A DNA stretch of 64,000 bases, from positions 3,992,562 to 4,056,561 of the forward strand of contig CM018031.1 of NCBI GenBank assembly GCA_008638375.1. The letters are read 5' to 3'. Within the stretch, counting starts at the first letter, position 1. The number at the start of each line of letters is the position of its first letter. This DNA is from Nyssa sinensis. Its lineage: Eukaryota > Streptophyta > Magnoliopsida > Cornales > Nyssaceae. Positions 34,190 through 46,642 of the stretch are shown in pieces. Both the position numbers and the translations under genes were made by a program. The notes beneath the pieces are model-generated. The model saw only the letters and a program-made list of their open reading frames with translations, did no database searches and was not told where the DNA came from.

Positions 34190-36456
34190 CGTACGTTGGT
34201 ATTTTTAGGGGGACACCAAATTTGACCATTCGTGTGTTTGAAGTCCAAAACAATGGAAGCAATTTGAGCGTAGTTTGCTTTTCGTTTTCGGATAAGAAAG
34301 AAGATAAGAGCGTGGAAGGATTGGGAGCGACGCCGACCGTTAGAATCTCCATTCTCACGGGAAATGGCAAAACAACGTCGGCTCAAACGCAAAGCAAATC
34401 AAACCAGATACGGATATTAACGTTCCAACTTTTCTCTCCTCCGACTTCGTTGCATCCTTTCTTTCTTTTACCCGGTCTCTTATCATCTAATCCACACGTG
34501 GCCCATTGGATTTGTAGAGATATGTCACCGCCCATCTTTTATATTCATGTTTGAAAATGGGTGCCATCGTATCTTTTTGTTTTCAATTCTTTCTCTTTAT
34601 TTCTTGCTTTTTTATTATATTTAAATAGTTTTTTAAAAGAAAAATTACTCTATCTTTTTATTTTTATAATTTTTGATAATTACAATTATCTTTTTATATT
34701 TTTTGAAATTACTTGAGTTGAGAATCAACTCACGTTAGAAGAGTATTCTCATTTTAAAAAAATAAAAATATATTGATATATGAAGAAAAACCTCGGGTTG
34801 AGTGATGAGAGGGAAGAAAACTGCTCTTCATTAAATGATGACAAAAAAGAAAGAATTTTTAATTGAATAACGTTTCTAAAAACACAAGAAAAAATTATAA
34901 ATAAAAAAAATGTATTCTTAAATTAAACTCAAGCTTCACTCATTTATTAAGTGAAAATGTCGTGACTAAGTTTTTATCAATCAATCTCAAATTATTTATG
35001 TTGATGTCATGATGATAATGAATTAATTAGTTTTAATTTCTTTTAAAAAGTACTTAATTATTATCGAGTCCAAACAATTTTTATTTTTGAGGTAAAGGAC
35101 AATTAAGTTTTATGATTTTTGATTGAGATGTACGTTTTATTAATTAGCACTTTAATTTTTTTAAATGACAATAATACCTTTTACATAATTTAGTCTACAA
35201 TAGTGCATCTCTCTCTTTCATCTTTATGCTTATTTCTTCCATCGTGTTCATCAAAATTGGGTGAAGGAGAAGCCTTGTAATGATAGATTTGAGTTTATGT
35301 TTGATATTTTTAGCGACTCACCTTCTTCATCGTTCATCCGCGAGATCGTTGTCTTCCTATACGAACTCCACTGCTTCTGGATCTGCATTCACCCTCAACT
35401 ACTTCTCTCTCTGTCTCTTGTATGTATGTCAGGATTAGTGAAGAGCTTTGCAACAAATCACCTTATTCAATAAAAACGACCAATGATATGCACTGTTAAT
35501 GACAAATGGTAATTTGTAATTTACTAAACCTGGATATTCCTTCTGTTGTTAATCATTCTCCACGCATGAAAGAAACCATGGTCATTTTGTGTGGATTTCA
35601 CGTTCGAATTATTGGGTTAAATACTTAAAGACCAATCATCTTTTTTTTGGTCTTTTAGCTTCCCTTCATTTTAGAGATTGAGAGAGTTCGGGGTCTAAAG
35701 AAACTGCTGGTTTTGTGATGTGAAAGGAGATGGTGTTGTAGGACAAGTAGATGACTAATGGGTGTGGCCGAAGATGAGAGATCAAATGTGAGAGAGAGAC
35801 AAGTGAGAAAAGAAAGAAAAAATAAAGGAAAAAATAAGAAATTGAAGAAATTTCCCGCAGAGTGGGTGGTGACTCTTTAATTTTTAACGAGTTATTGTAA
35901 AAAAAAACACAAAAAACAAAGAATCAGTCTGATTCAACTGTACAATTTTACACTTTTTAATAGTGTGAAATTTACATTTTTAAGATTAGTATATTTTTAA
36001 TTAATTAGTGTTTTAAATACAGAAAAAAAAGTTTGACAAATGTTCACACACTTGAAAATCAATTTTGAGCACCCTAATATGTGGAAAAAGTTCAATACAA
36101 TTAAATACAATTGATTTTTTTTTCAGTTTTTATAAAACTGTAAAATTGTACACATTCGCTAAGATGAAGTTTTTCATTGAAACAGTATAAATTTTACATT
36201 TTTACTGTGATGAAATTTTATAGTTTTGAATCGAATTTTTTAAATTTCATATGCAATTTGAATATTGATTTTTAGAGTTCAAATATATAGATTTTATTAA
36301 AAATGAATTTATAATTTATAAGTTATTAAATTTTGAAATCTTAAAAAACTTTTTAAAAAATGTGCAATATTCACATTCATGATTGAATTGATAACTAATT
36401 TAGAATATAAGGTTATTTTCGTCAATGAAAATTTGAAGGACTTGGTAGGTTACTAT

Positions 36457-36956
36457 TAGGGATGATAATTTGTCCTGTCCCGTCATATCCCGTCCCGTCT
36501 CTAATAAGACGAATATGAGGTGCTCATAAGCAGGGTCAGGACGAGGTTAGGGTAGGTTCAGGGGATGGTCCCCTCGTCCAGTTTATATATTAAGTTTTTT
36601 TATTTATTTTTATATACATTATATTTATCAATAAACAACACAATATAAAATTAGTTTTAAGATTTTTCATATCACACTCATATATTTTTTCTTGTATTAG
36701 TTATTTTGACAAAAAAAAATTAATTTACTTATCAAAATAAAAGTTTTAGCTTATTTAGAAAATATATATCGGGGTTCGGGGCCAGGTGAAGTCGGAGAAT
36801 ATAAACGGGGTCGAAGTAAACCTCTAAATGGGACGGGACGGGCAGGGTCGGGGGTGGAGAACATAAATGGGGTGGGAGAAAATAAACAGGATCAGGGTCG
36901 AGGTCAAGGTTGGGGAAGCGCCACCCAGCCCCAAACCTACTCCGTTATCATTCCTA
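36457..36956 (+). mobile_element. 500-bp hAT-type non-autonomous element with intact target duplication
   Basis: The ends are TAGGGATGATAA and, inverted, TAGGAATGATAA. They are flanked on both sides by GTTACTAT (36449-36456 and 36957-36964), an exact 8-bp target duplication as made by hAT transposases. The outer parts are GC-rich and built of CCCGTCCCGTC/GGGACGGGACGGG-type words; the middle is AT-rich. No transposase. A diverged inverted copy lies at 9513-9985. Confidence 0.88.
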
Positions 36957-37353
36957 GTTACTATATTTGAGTTGGACCTAACGATTATTTTTATAATTTT
37001 TATAGACTTACATCTTAGCGACCCTATCACTAGATTTTTTTAATCAAGACCATCAGCTTACAGCTAAGTACATACATACTATTTAACGCAATGGCCCATT
37101 TTATTAGAGAAATCTTTTACATGCCCATAGGGGTTGATATACTTTTGGCCCATGCAAACTCCATTTGTATGCTTCTAAAGCCTTCCAATATCTAATGGGG
37201 AGCAGTAGGCCCACTGTCCATCCTTCCAGACAACGCCCCATGATCCATCATTGGGTCAAAGCTAGCGCTCATTTCCAGCTTGGGCTGGAACACATTCTCA
37301 CGTTTAACTGTCCTCAGCATTTTATTTTTGTATCGAGTAATAATCGTTAGGGA

Positions 37354-37672
37354 GAATTACACTAATCTCCTCTATATTATCAGGAATAATTCTTATAATT
37401 TTTAATATTATAATGACTTTTTTTATTAGAATGTCGGGAGACAAACGTTAATAAAAAAATATGATTTTTTTTATTCTTAAAATAATTACATTGACCTTTA
37501 TGATAATATCTGCTAATTACAAGATTTTTTTTTTTTTGCAATATCTGAAAAAATAAGAGAAAGAATCTGTATGTTATCAATATAATAGAAGAGAAGTCGG
37601 AGTAATTTTAAAAAATATAAAAAAAAATCTTATAATTATCAGATAACTTAGATAAGATCAATATAATTATCT
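37354..37672. mobile_element. MITE-like element with GGGAGAATTACACTAATC end
   Basis: The left end GGGAGAATTACACTAATC resembles the complement of the right end (GGAGATAATTATATTGATC). The interior shows further weak inverted symmetry. No certain target duplication was seen. Confidence 0.45.
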
Positions 37673-39022
37673 CCAACCACTAAGTTCGTCTCGTATGTAT
37701 GCATAATACTTGTTTGTGTTTCTAAAAATATAATTTTTCTTTCATTTTTGTGAAGAAAAAATGAAAAATGAATATATATTGTTCAATCAATACAATCTAT
37801 TTTCTTTCGATTTCCCAACACAAGAATTTTCAGAATCAAAAACACATTTGGCATTGGCATTTATGAAATTTGCTTTTGAAATTGAAATTGAGGATCACAT
37901 TAATTTAAACTTCAATGCATTTACCCTTAAGTTATAATGAGAAAATGCTAAGAAAATAAATATAGTCAAATCAAATGGGTCATAAAAAGAAAAAAGAAAA
38001 ACACACACTTTCTTTCTTTCTTTCTTTTCATATGCATTGACCAATTTGCTTGACATTAAGCAAGGTTTTTAAGAATTAACAAAGACAGAAACATAAACAA
38101 AAATAAAAACAAAAACAAAATATCATGCTGTTACCACAGGCTTTTAAAAATTAATTTTTTATTACTATAAAAATACTAAGATAATCAAATTAAAGGTTTT
38201 TGCTGACTATTTTTTAATGGGTCTTTTATTACTTTGTGAGAAATAATTGTAAGAGAACAATGATGATGTGTACTGAGTACAAACTGTACTGCCTACTTAC
38301 CTGCCTACCCATGACAAGCCAATGTGTCCTGCCAAAGAGAAATCATCTTTGTCAAACTTCATTCATTTTGAGGTTCCTGATCACATGATCTACAATATTT
38401 CTTTATCAACCTCTTCCATTATACTTAATTATATATATATATATATATGATACAGAGGAAGTATGGAATGTGTATGGTTAATGTGTAGCATACCATTTTC
38501 CTAAAGGATATATGAGCAGAGGGAAGTGACTAGTAAAAATAAAATAAAATTTAAATATGAAAAAATAAGGATTAATGATACTCACTTCTCCACCTTACAA
38601 TTATAAGAGTTTTCTTATATTTTTTTTAAAATTATATTGATTAAATATAATGACTTTATACATTTTACTGAAAATATAAATTGAGAATTTTTAGTCTTGT
38701 CTTTTTTAAATTGGATGTGAATTTGTTGTCTATGTTCAATCAATTGATGCAGGGATTTTTTGTGGGGTGTAGTTTCCACAGAAATTTGTTGGTGTAGGGT
38801 CCACTTGTATACCCTCTGGTCCAAGGGGACTTTACAATAGGCTGACTCCCCATTTGATTTGAGAGTTTCAACTTTTGAGTTTCTGATCATCATTTAATGA
38901 CCATGTGTCCCTTTTGGTACATTGTACCAAACTAGGACTTGAGAATTCAATGCTGCTTACAATCTAATTTCCCTGCCATTACCTTTTTTTTTTTTTTTTT
39001 TCATGATAAATTGTGAAAAATG

Positions 39023-39260
39023 CCCATCCCGGCGTAGCTCACCTAGTAAGGATAAGAGTTTCGGGAGGCGTAAAAGTTACCCGTGTGGGTTTGACTATCT
39101 CCAGTTGCAGCAAATCCGTGATTTAGTTAATGCACAGAGCTTATGGGCGATTTGGTGCATCCGGAGTTTACCTTCTAAGAATAGTCTTCGGTCGAAGGCT
39201 CTGGCTGTCATTAGACTAAGTTTTTAAGAAGGTTTCATGTTATCAAACAAAAAAAAAAAA
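39023..39260 (+). mobile_element. tRNA-derived SINE
   Basis: A box-A-like TAGCTCACCTAGTAAGG near the start and a degenerate box-B-like GGGTTTGACTATCTCC about 55 bp on suggest a tRNA-type promoter head. A unique body follows, ending TTATCAAAC plus an A-run of about 12. Imperfect flanking repeats TTGTGAAAAATG (39011-39022) and TTGTGGAAAAGAA (39262-39274) look like a target duplication. About 240 bp in all, without coding capacity. Confidence 0.65.
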
Positions 39261-39599
39261 TTTGTGGAAAAGAATTTCTATATTTAATCTAATAAAATGT
39301 TTCCTGAATTTCTCCAAATGCATGAAAAACAAGTTATTGCCCAAAAAAAAAAAAAACAAAGTAAGTCCATTCATTATAAATAACTAGAAGAATGACATTC
39401 ACCATACATATATGTATATAAACATTTTGTTTGTGCATTTTTAATTTCACAAGCAAGCTCGGTTGTGCGATTTACATACACGTGAAACGCACATAAACTT
39501 CAAATTTAATTGTAATGAGAGTCACAAATATTTTTAGTGTTTCCCAAAACAAAATTACCAAGTCGAAATTGCTCGCACGATAAATTACTTATAAAATTA

Positions 39600-39880
39600 A
39601 GATTAAATACATTTTAGTATTCTCTAATTTATTATCCATCTTAAATAAGACTTTCTATTTTAAATTGTTTCAAATAAAATTTTCAATTTATGTTTTCATT
39701 TCAAATAAATTTCTCTATTTTAAATTGTTTCAAATAAGATCTTCAAACTGAATAAAAAAAAAAAAGTGATTTGAAGCAATTTGCCTTAAATGAAACAAAT
39801 ATATAAATTGAAAATCTTATTTGAAGCAATTTATAATAAAGGGAATAGTAAACTAGAGACTACTAAAATGTATTTAACTC
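39600..39880. mobile_element. 281-bp MITE with 9-10-bp target duplication
   Basis: Inverted ends AGATTAAATACATTTTAGTA and, on the other strand, GAGTTAAATACATTTTAGTA continue into TCTCTA(A/G)TTTA. The flanks are ATAAAATTAA at 39591-39600 and 39881-39890. A 9-bp duplication points to a Mutator-like family. The interior folds on itself ('ATTGTTTCAAATAAGAT' with 'ATCTTATTTGAAGCAAT'). Confidence 0.8.
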
Positions 39881-40834
39881 ATAAAATTAATAAAACCATA
39901 TAACTATATGAAAAACCACTTCATTTGACATCAAGGCATTTGCCCAGTAATGGAAGTGCTAATCACTTGGGTTCAAATAATTAAAAAGGATAATGTGGTT
40001 TCACATCAAGATCATTATGAGCGGCTGCTTCAGTTTTGGCATCAAATTGTTGTGAAACACTTGTTGTGAGGCAATTTGGTTCCTTCATTAGCACTAGATT
40101 ACAAAGATTACTGTAATTATCTCTAACGACAATCAAGGATAACTAATCTGCTGCTTTAATTGTCGCACTCTTTGTTTTTGTCTGTTGCATACAAAACAAC
40201 AACTCTGTTTCATTTATTATATTGTTGGAGAGTTTATAGAAATTAATTGAACAAAATCTACATATATAAATGCAAAAAAGAAAAACAAGATTTAGTGGAA
40301 AAAACTATACAATGAAGACAAATGCATGATTATAGAATATTTAATAGTGAAATTTCTCACTTTTAGGTTTTATTCACTATGCATGTGTCCTAAGTATAAA
40401 ATATTAGTGAGATTTCTTAATAACTAATTACTCTATAAACTTAATTTATTAGACATATACATATATTAAAATTTTGAGATATTTAAATTAGTGTTTGATT
40501 AATCAATAGGTTGAAATATTCAAACATCCAAAATTCAATCCATTGGATGGATGGCATAGTGGACATGGGTCAATTTTTTAATATTAGAGTCATTATTACA
40601 AAGTTTGATAAATCAAATACAAATTCAGCCTTTTTTTTTTAATTATATAAAGAATAGATGCAAAATTATGCATTTATTTAAAAAAGAAATGTTTAGTGAA
40701 GAAAATATCAAATGAATTAATACAAAAATCATGGTGCTTGTTTGAAGAACACAAGATTTCTTGTCATGCATTTCTAAATTGAGAAGATGCAGACAAGATA
40801 TAAAATTGTAGATTCCTTCAACAATATTTTTAAA

Positions 40835-41086
40835 TTTTTACAACGTCTGTAATTTTAATTTTAAAATAAATTTTATGTGAATCTCACAAAATATTAAAAT
40901 TAAAAAGACGATAACATCGTGTAACAAACGCGAGAGTTAATTTTTTGGGCATGTTTTAAATTGTTACAACGTCTGTAATTTTAATTTTAAGATAAATTTC
41001 ATGTGAATCTCATAAAATATTAAAATTAAAAAGACGATAGCATTTTATAACAAACACGTGGATTAATGTTTTTGGGCATGTCTTAT
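40835..41086. repeat. Two-copy direct tandem repeat, period 126 bp
   Basis: CAACGTCTGTAATTTTAATT at 40841 recurs at 40967. The units share 'ATGTGAATCTCA.AAAATATT', 'AAAAAGACGATA.CAT' and 'TTTTTGGGCATG'. Confidence 0.9.
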
Positions 41087-43289
41087 TTTCTCATTTCGTA
41101 CATTTGCAAGTTAAGAGTGATTTTGACACCTTATTTATTATGTTTTTTTGTACAACAATTTCATATTGTTTGCTTTCATTGTAAGCATAAAAAACTATTA
41201 TTTGTAAACCTTTTTATATTAAACGATTGTTGTGCCTCTTAGGCAGATCTTTTACTATTAGTGTTATACATCAATGTAATTTTTTAATATAATTAGATGA
41301 TCTTCAAAGCATTGAAATTTAATCTAATTTATTCTATGGAATAAGAATAGACCCATTCCTAAAACTCTAAAAAGCCCAAATCTGATGTCTATGGAGCATG
41401 AAAAGCTGTATATGAGCTTTAATTCTACTTAATTCATTAAAAGTTATGAATCCAATTTTATAAAATTGAAAATCACATTTATTATCAAAAAAATTATATT
41501 TATAGCCTTTATAAAAACCCTAATCATCATTAATTTTTTGGAAATTAACCCTCTATAGAATAAAAATTACTAAATTTTCTACCTAATATATAGATACCGG
41601 ATAAGATTCAAATTAAATTTTAAATCGAATAAAAATTTATTAGTACCACAAATATTTCTTTTTATATTAAATGGAAGAAAATTATAAAATTAATAAAAGA
41701 TAAACCTAATTACAATTTTTCATGGTAGGAAAGTTAATACTTCTTTTAAAATAATTTTGTTTATGTTTTGTGCTTTAAAAAAAAAAGAAGAAATATAACT
41801 TTCTTATTATTAAAAATATAATTATCAAATATTAAAAACTCCTCCCAATAACTTCATTCTGATACGCTAAAAATAGGGTGACAACGTGGCACAACACGTT
41901 CTAAATAAATTTGACTTTGCACTTGTAAAATTAGAATTTGATCCACGTGGCACAACAGAACTATGCCCTTTGGACACTTCCTCAAAATATATCTGATTAT
42001 TATTTTTTTGTTTATGGCATATACTACAAGCTTCGATATTATGATTTAAATACTAGACAATTACATTTTTACCCTCTATTTTTTAAAAAACAAAATTAAT
42101 AGAGCATGAGCTAGCCACTATAAAATTTAAATATTTTATAAATAATGTAAATAAAAAATTATTAATCATGGGTAGGTTAGGTTAAAGTAATACAACTTTC
42201 AATAGAACAAGTGAAAATATTATATTATTAATATCTCATTATTTTAAATATATATGCATATTATTTTAATATATTTCCCAAATGAAAGCGATTTTATATA
42301 CATAGATACGATCATAGAGAGAGCCTACTAGCCTACCAAAGTTGCATTAGAAAAAGTATTATTTAATATATAAATTTTAAAGTAGTATGAGAATTACGAT
42401 TGTAACGACAAAAAAAAGTTTAGTAGTAAAATAATATGATTTTTTTTATAATATTATAAATTAATTTTAAATACGTGATATATATACATATATATATACA
42501 TATATATATAAATAATAAAACACCCACCATTTCCAAATTTTACAAAATCTCTTCACAATCAACTAACTGATGACAATCACAAATAAATTCTTAGAAATAT
42601 GAAGAAAATTAAAGATCAACAATTATTTTACTAATTTATAAATTTACTTTTAATAAATAAAATTCAAGGACACAATTCTTAAAATAATTTATAAATTTAG
42701 CTTTAATAAAACTAAAACAACTAATTCTGAAAACAGAATTCTTGCATGTTCTTACACATAATATAATAAAAATATTTAGTAAAAAGTTAGTTATATATAT
42801 CATCATCACATAATTTATTAACTAAAAAAAAATTATCTTTCAAGCAGACAATAATTCTACAAATTTTGGAATTGAAATGAAATAAAAATTACTTTTTTGG
42901 TATGTAACGGAATTTTTTTTTTCTATGGCTACAAAAAAAGAAATAAAAAATGGAAATAATTTTTTTTAAAAGATATTCAACAATAATATTTTTCTTGATT
43001 TTTACTAATTCAAAAAATGTCTTATAGATATAGATAAAAGAGAAGAAAAAAATGAATATTACAAAAAAGGAGAGAGAATTTAGAATATGGAGGGAGTGGA
43101 GGTGTAATTTGACACATGAGCGTAATATTAATTCTATATTTTTTCGTCACAGATATTAAGAAGAGTTTAATTCCGGGAATATTTCGTTATATTTTAAAAA
43201 TTACAGGATAATGTGTCATTATGTCATAATAGAGGGTGTAGCTGTAATTATCCATAAATTTATATTACTCTTCGTTGAAAAGAAAAAAC

Positions 43290-44480
43290 TATTTTTTTCA
43301 AGCAGCGGGATTAGTTGGACGGTTAAAAAGTCGGCCACGTATTCATGGTGACGTAGCTACTCGGTATAAATTTGGCAAACTTTGGGATTCCAGGAGGGCG
43401 AGGGAAGCGAAAAAAAAATCTTCCATTGTGGTGGGGTCAACCCATTTCTGTGGGGCCCACTAGTCTGACTTGGCCACAACAATTAAATTCATTTTTTTTT
43501 CTTCCATTTAGTTCTGATAATGTGACAGGACCTTGCAGCATTTTCAGTGGACCATGTAAGCGAGTGCTGGTACATTAACTATCTCAATTATTCCACGCGG
43601 CTCTGTCAAACTGTCTGTGTAGTCTTGAATCAACACAGACAGGTGCGTTAGCTTTCCTCATGATAAAGGAGAAAATTGGAAAAAAGATATTTCCTGGCGA
43701 GTGAACAAAACCGATCCCGAGGCCGCTTCTGCTTCTGCGTGTGAAAATAAAAGGTGAGAAAAAGATATATATATTTTTAATGATTAATTACTCTGATTTT
43801 ATATCAAATTTATTTTTATTTATTTATGATATTATATTAACTATGTCTTTAAAATTGTTAAAAAATGAATGTTATTAAAAATATAAATTTATATTTTATT
43901 ATTAAAAATAATTATATGAACTTCTCATATAATAATTAATAATTACATAAAAAACTAATTTAATATATAAAAATATTTTAATTATATAAAAAATTAATTA
44001 TAATTTTAACATAGTTGATGAAACATACTTTGTCGAGAGAAGTTAGCGTACAATTCTTTTTAAAAAATATAATTATGATTTGACAATTGATGTTCGCCCA
44101 AACACGTCACTGGAGCTGCCATGTCTACACTCTACAGAACGATACAATCGGCTACCGCGAGGAAATGAGGAAATAATTTCAAGATGGGCTGTGGGTCCCA
44201 GCACTTCTCGGGAGTTCCGTGACCGTGACTCTAGTTTCCTTCCACACCCCTGCTCCGCTAGCCTTCACCGTTAGATCATTTCACATTGACGGTCCAGATC
44301 TGGCGCGAAGCTCCACGCCCACGAACCAATTTGCCAGCTCGGACTAGCTTGTTCTTTGGAATCTGGCTTTTTTAACAGTAGTGGTTTCCTTTAATATAAT
44401 ACTACAGCCACGTCAGATCACAATCCAACGACAGATTGCAGTTTCAGTCCCCTCGAAATAGAAGATCTCGTCCGTTGGAT
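43290..44480. other. Unexplained lower-AT island upstream of TIC
   Basis: Two unrepetitive blocks (about 43290-43740 and 44080-44480) stand out from the AT-rich surroundings and are separated by AT-rich filler. They contain words common near plant promoters, such as 'ACCGTTAGATC', 'GACGGTCCAGATC' and 'GTCCGTTGGATTATG'. I see no convincing exon. They could be remnants of a gene's promoter region, a non-coding transcript, or fragments of an old element. Confidence 0.3.
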
Positions 44481-44989
44481 TATGTGGACCCAGTTACCAA
44501 ATTATTATTGTTTATTTATAAATATTGTAATTACCATGACTGTATTTAATTTAAAAAACGTGGAACGGAGATGATGGATTTGACCGCTCGAACAATGTTT
44601 TCCAGCCGGTCACCCAGGTTCCTTGCTATGATAGGGCCGTAAATTAATTAAATGGATTTTTGTTTCAACCTTAACTCATAAAATAAATAAATTTTAAATT
44701 TTTAAGGAGGTTTTTTTTTTTCTAACTCATTTTAAACGAGTTTTTTAATCGAGTAAATCTGAGTTTAGATTTTAGTTTCTAATGTGTTATTAGATAATTT
44801 ATTGGTTAATGAATTTGAGTTTTCATTAAATTCAATATTTTTATAAATTTTAAAATATGTTTAAATTTATTTTATTTATCTCGTGAATTAATTTTGAACT
44901 AATCTCTTAATTTATATTTAACACATAAAAATATTGATGAGGCGAGTTTTCAAGTAACTCGTCCATGAGTTTGAGATATATATAAATAA

Positions 44990-45498
44990 GAAAAAAATAT
45001 TAAAATAATTTTTTTAATATAAAAAGTATATGATATATTTATTTTTATTTAAAAGGTTCAAAAAGTAAATTTTTTAATATAAAAGTCTAATTGTTAACTT
45101 TTATCTTAATACAATTAAAAAATATTATTGATTAAACCAAAATAACTTTTAAATATATTTTAAAAAATACTAAATAATAAATAGAACAAATTCTTCAATC
45201 TAAAAAAACATAATATTTTATTATTTATCTAGAATACTTAAAAAATAAGTTTTTATTTTATAAAATGTTATGATTTTTTGAGATTGAAAAATTTATTTTA
45301 TATATTTTATTTTTTAAAATGTATATTCAAAGATATTTTAGTATAATCAGTAATATTTTTTAATAGTGTGGAGATGAAAATTAAGAATTGAATATTTTTG
45401 TATTAAATTTTTTTTTTTAGACTTTTTAGATAGAAAAAATATATTGTGAATCTTTTAGATTGAAAAAAATTATTTTAAAAATTTTTAATATTTTTTCC
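44990..45498. mobile_element. Fold-back element, copy 2 of the ~505-bp family
   Basis: Matches 28600-29108 along its length and has the same internal inverted symmetry: 'CAATTAAAAAATATTATTGATT' on the left pairs with the complement of 'AATCAGTAATATTTTTTAATAG' on the right. It lies about 1.1-1.6 kb upstream of the TIC start codon. Confidence 0.6.
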
Positions 45499-46135
45499 TA
45501 TTAAATAAATTAGGGACGAGTTTAAATAAAAAAAATTAAAATTCAATGGAATTTGGAGGTGAGTTTGAAAAAAGGAGGTTGACATTTTCATAGTTATATA
45601 TTCTAAAATATTTAACTTACTAATGAGTATATGTGCACCCACTTGTTTGTTGGAGAGGAAATAAAAGTAAAAAATATTTATATTTAATTATTATTTAATT
45701 TTAAATAAAAATAATAAATTTTAATGTAATTGTAGCGGGACATTGTGAGAATGGATTTATTAATTGTTATGATTGGGGTTGGACGTTTGTGGAAATACAT
45801 ATCATCCGGGACGAGTTTGAAAATGGAGCGTTCTATTTTATACCCGATGTGTTGACAGCCGTAATAAAGAATTGAACACGAATAGTTTAATTCGTTTTAA
45901 TGGTCATGGCCCTTTTTGCCAAGGTCTCTCCTCGACGGCAACGGGCTATAGCCGGTGAAACGCAACTCTCGAAAGAAAAGTGAGGGCTTGCTTTGTCTGA
46001 TAGTGAAAAGCGCCCTCTTCCAAGTGAAATGAATATTTTTATAATATTTCTTTTTTTGTTTTTATATTTATTAATTGTTAATGGTAGGATAAGGGTAGCG
46101 AGAGTAAAATGCAAGCTTGTGAACGAAGCAGAAAA

Positions 46136-46149
46136 CTGACACGTGTCAG
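46136..46149. promoter_or_regulatory. Palindromic G-box upstream of TIC
   Basis: CTGACACGTGTCAG is a perfect 14-bp palindrome around a CACGTG core, about 495 bp upstream of the TIC ATG. Such sites bind bZIP and bHLH (PIF-type) factors. Confidence 0.5.
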
Positions 46150-46642
46150 TGAGTTACGCAGCTACTTAGTGCGAAAAATTGCTGTTCATCCGACGGCAAA
46201 ACATTTGCCATGTTGGAAATAGGGAGATGATGACCGTTGGATGTGTCGCGAAACGAACGGCTAAAATTGGAGGATGTGTCGAAAGCGATGAATCTTAGCC
46301 TTCCACGAGGGTTTGGAGTGGGTTTCGCCGATATTGAAATACTCCGAAAAAGATAAACGAGAAATGTAGAAAGCAGAGAAAGAGGAGGGTGAAGAGGGAC
46401 GATAGCAAGAGAGAAGTTAGAGAGAGAGAGAGAGAGAGATAGACTGGAGGAGCACAATCACATATACAGAGATCTTAGAATCGTTTGGTTCTGGCCGGAG
46501 ACAGCTCTGAATCTGCAATTTCCGGCGAAGACAGACACAAGTTTTCTTTTTCCGGTGAATTATGTTTCAATTCTTCTGATGAGATATAAGATTGTATATC
46601 ATCTGGCTGTTGTTGATTTTACCAGAAAAGATCAAAGCAGAT

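Larger units (their letters stand above)
27046..46642. other. 19.6-kb gene-free tract between STP13 and TIC
   Basis: I recognise no coding exon here. The tract is very AT-rich and contains the small mobile elements, tandem repeats and microsatellites listed separately. Two less AT-rich, unrepetitive islands remain unexplained: about 34190-34510 and 43290-44480. The last several hundred bases up to 46642 should contain the TIC promoter and 5' UTR. Confidence 0.6.

Noticed and set aside
43275..43578. Two overlapping frames of about 65 residues
   Set aside because: No family resemblance, no splice partners and a poly-T-encoded tail; kept only as part of an unexplained island.
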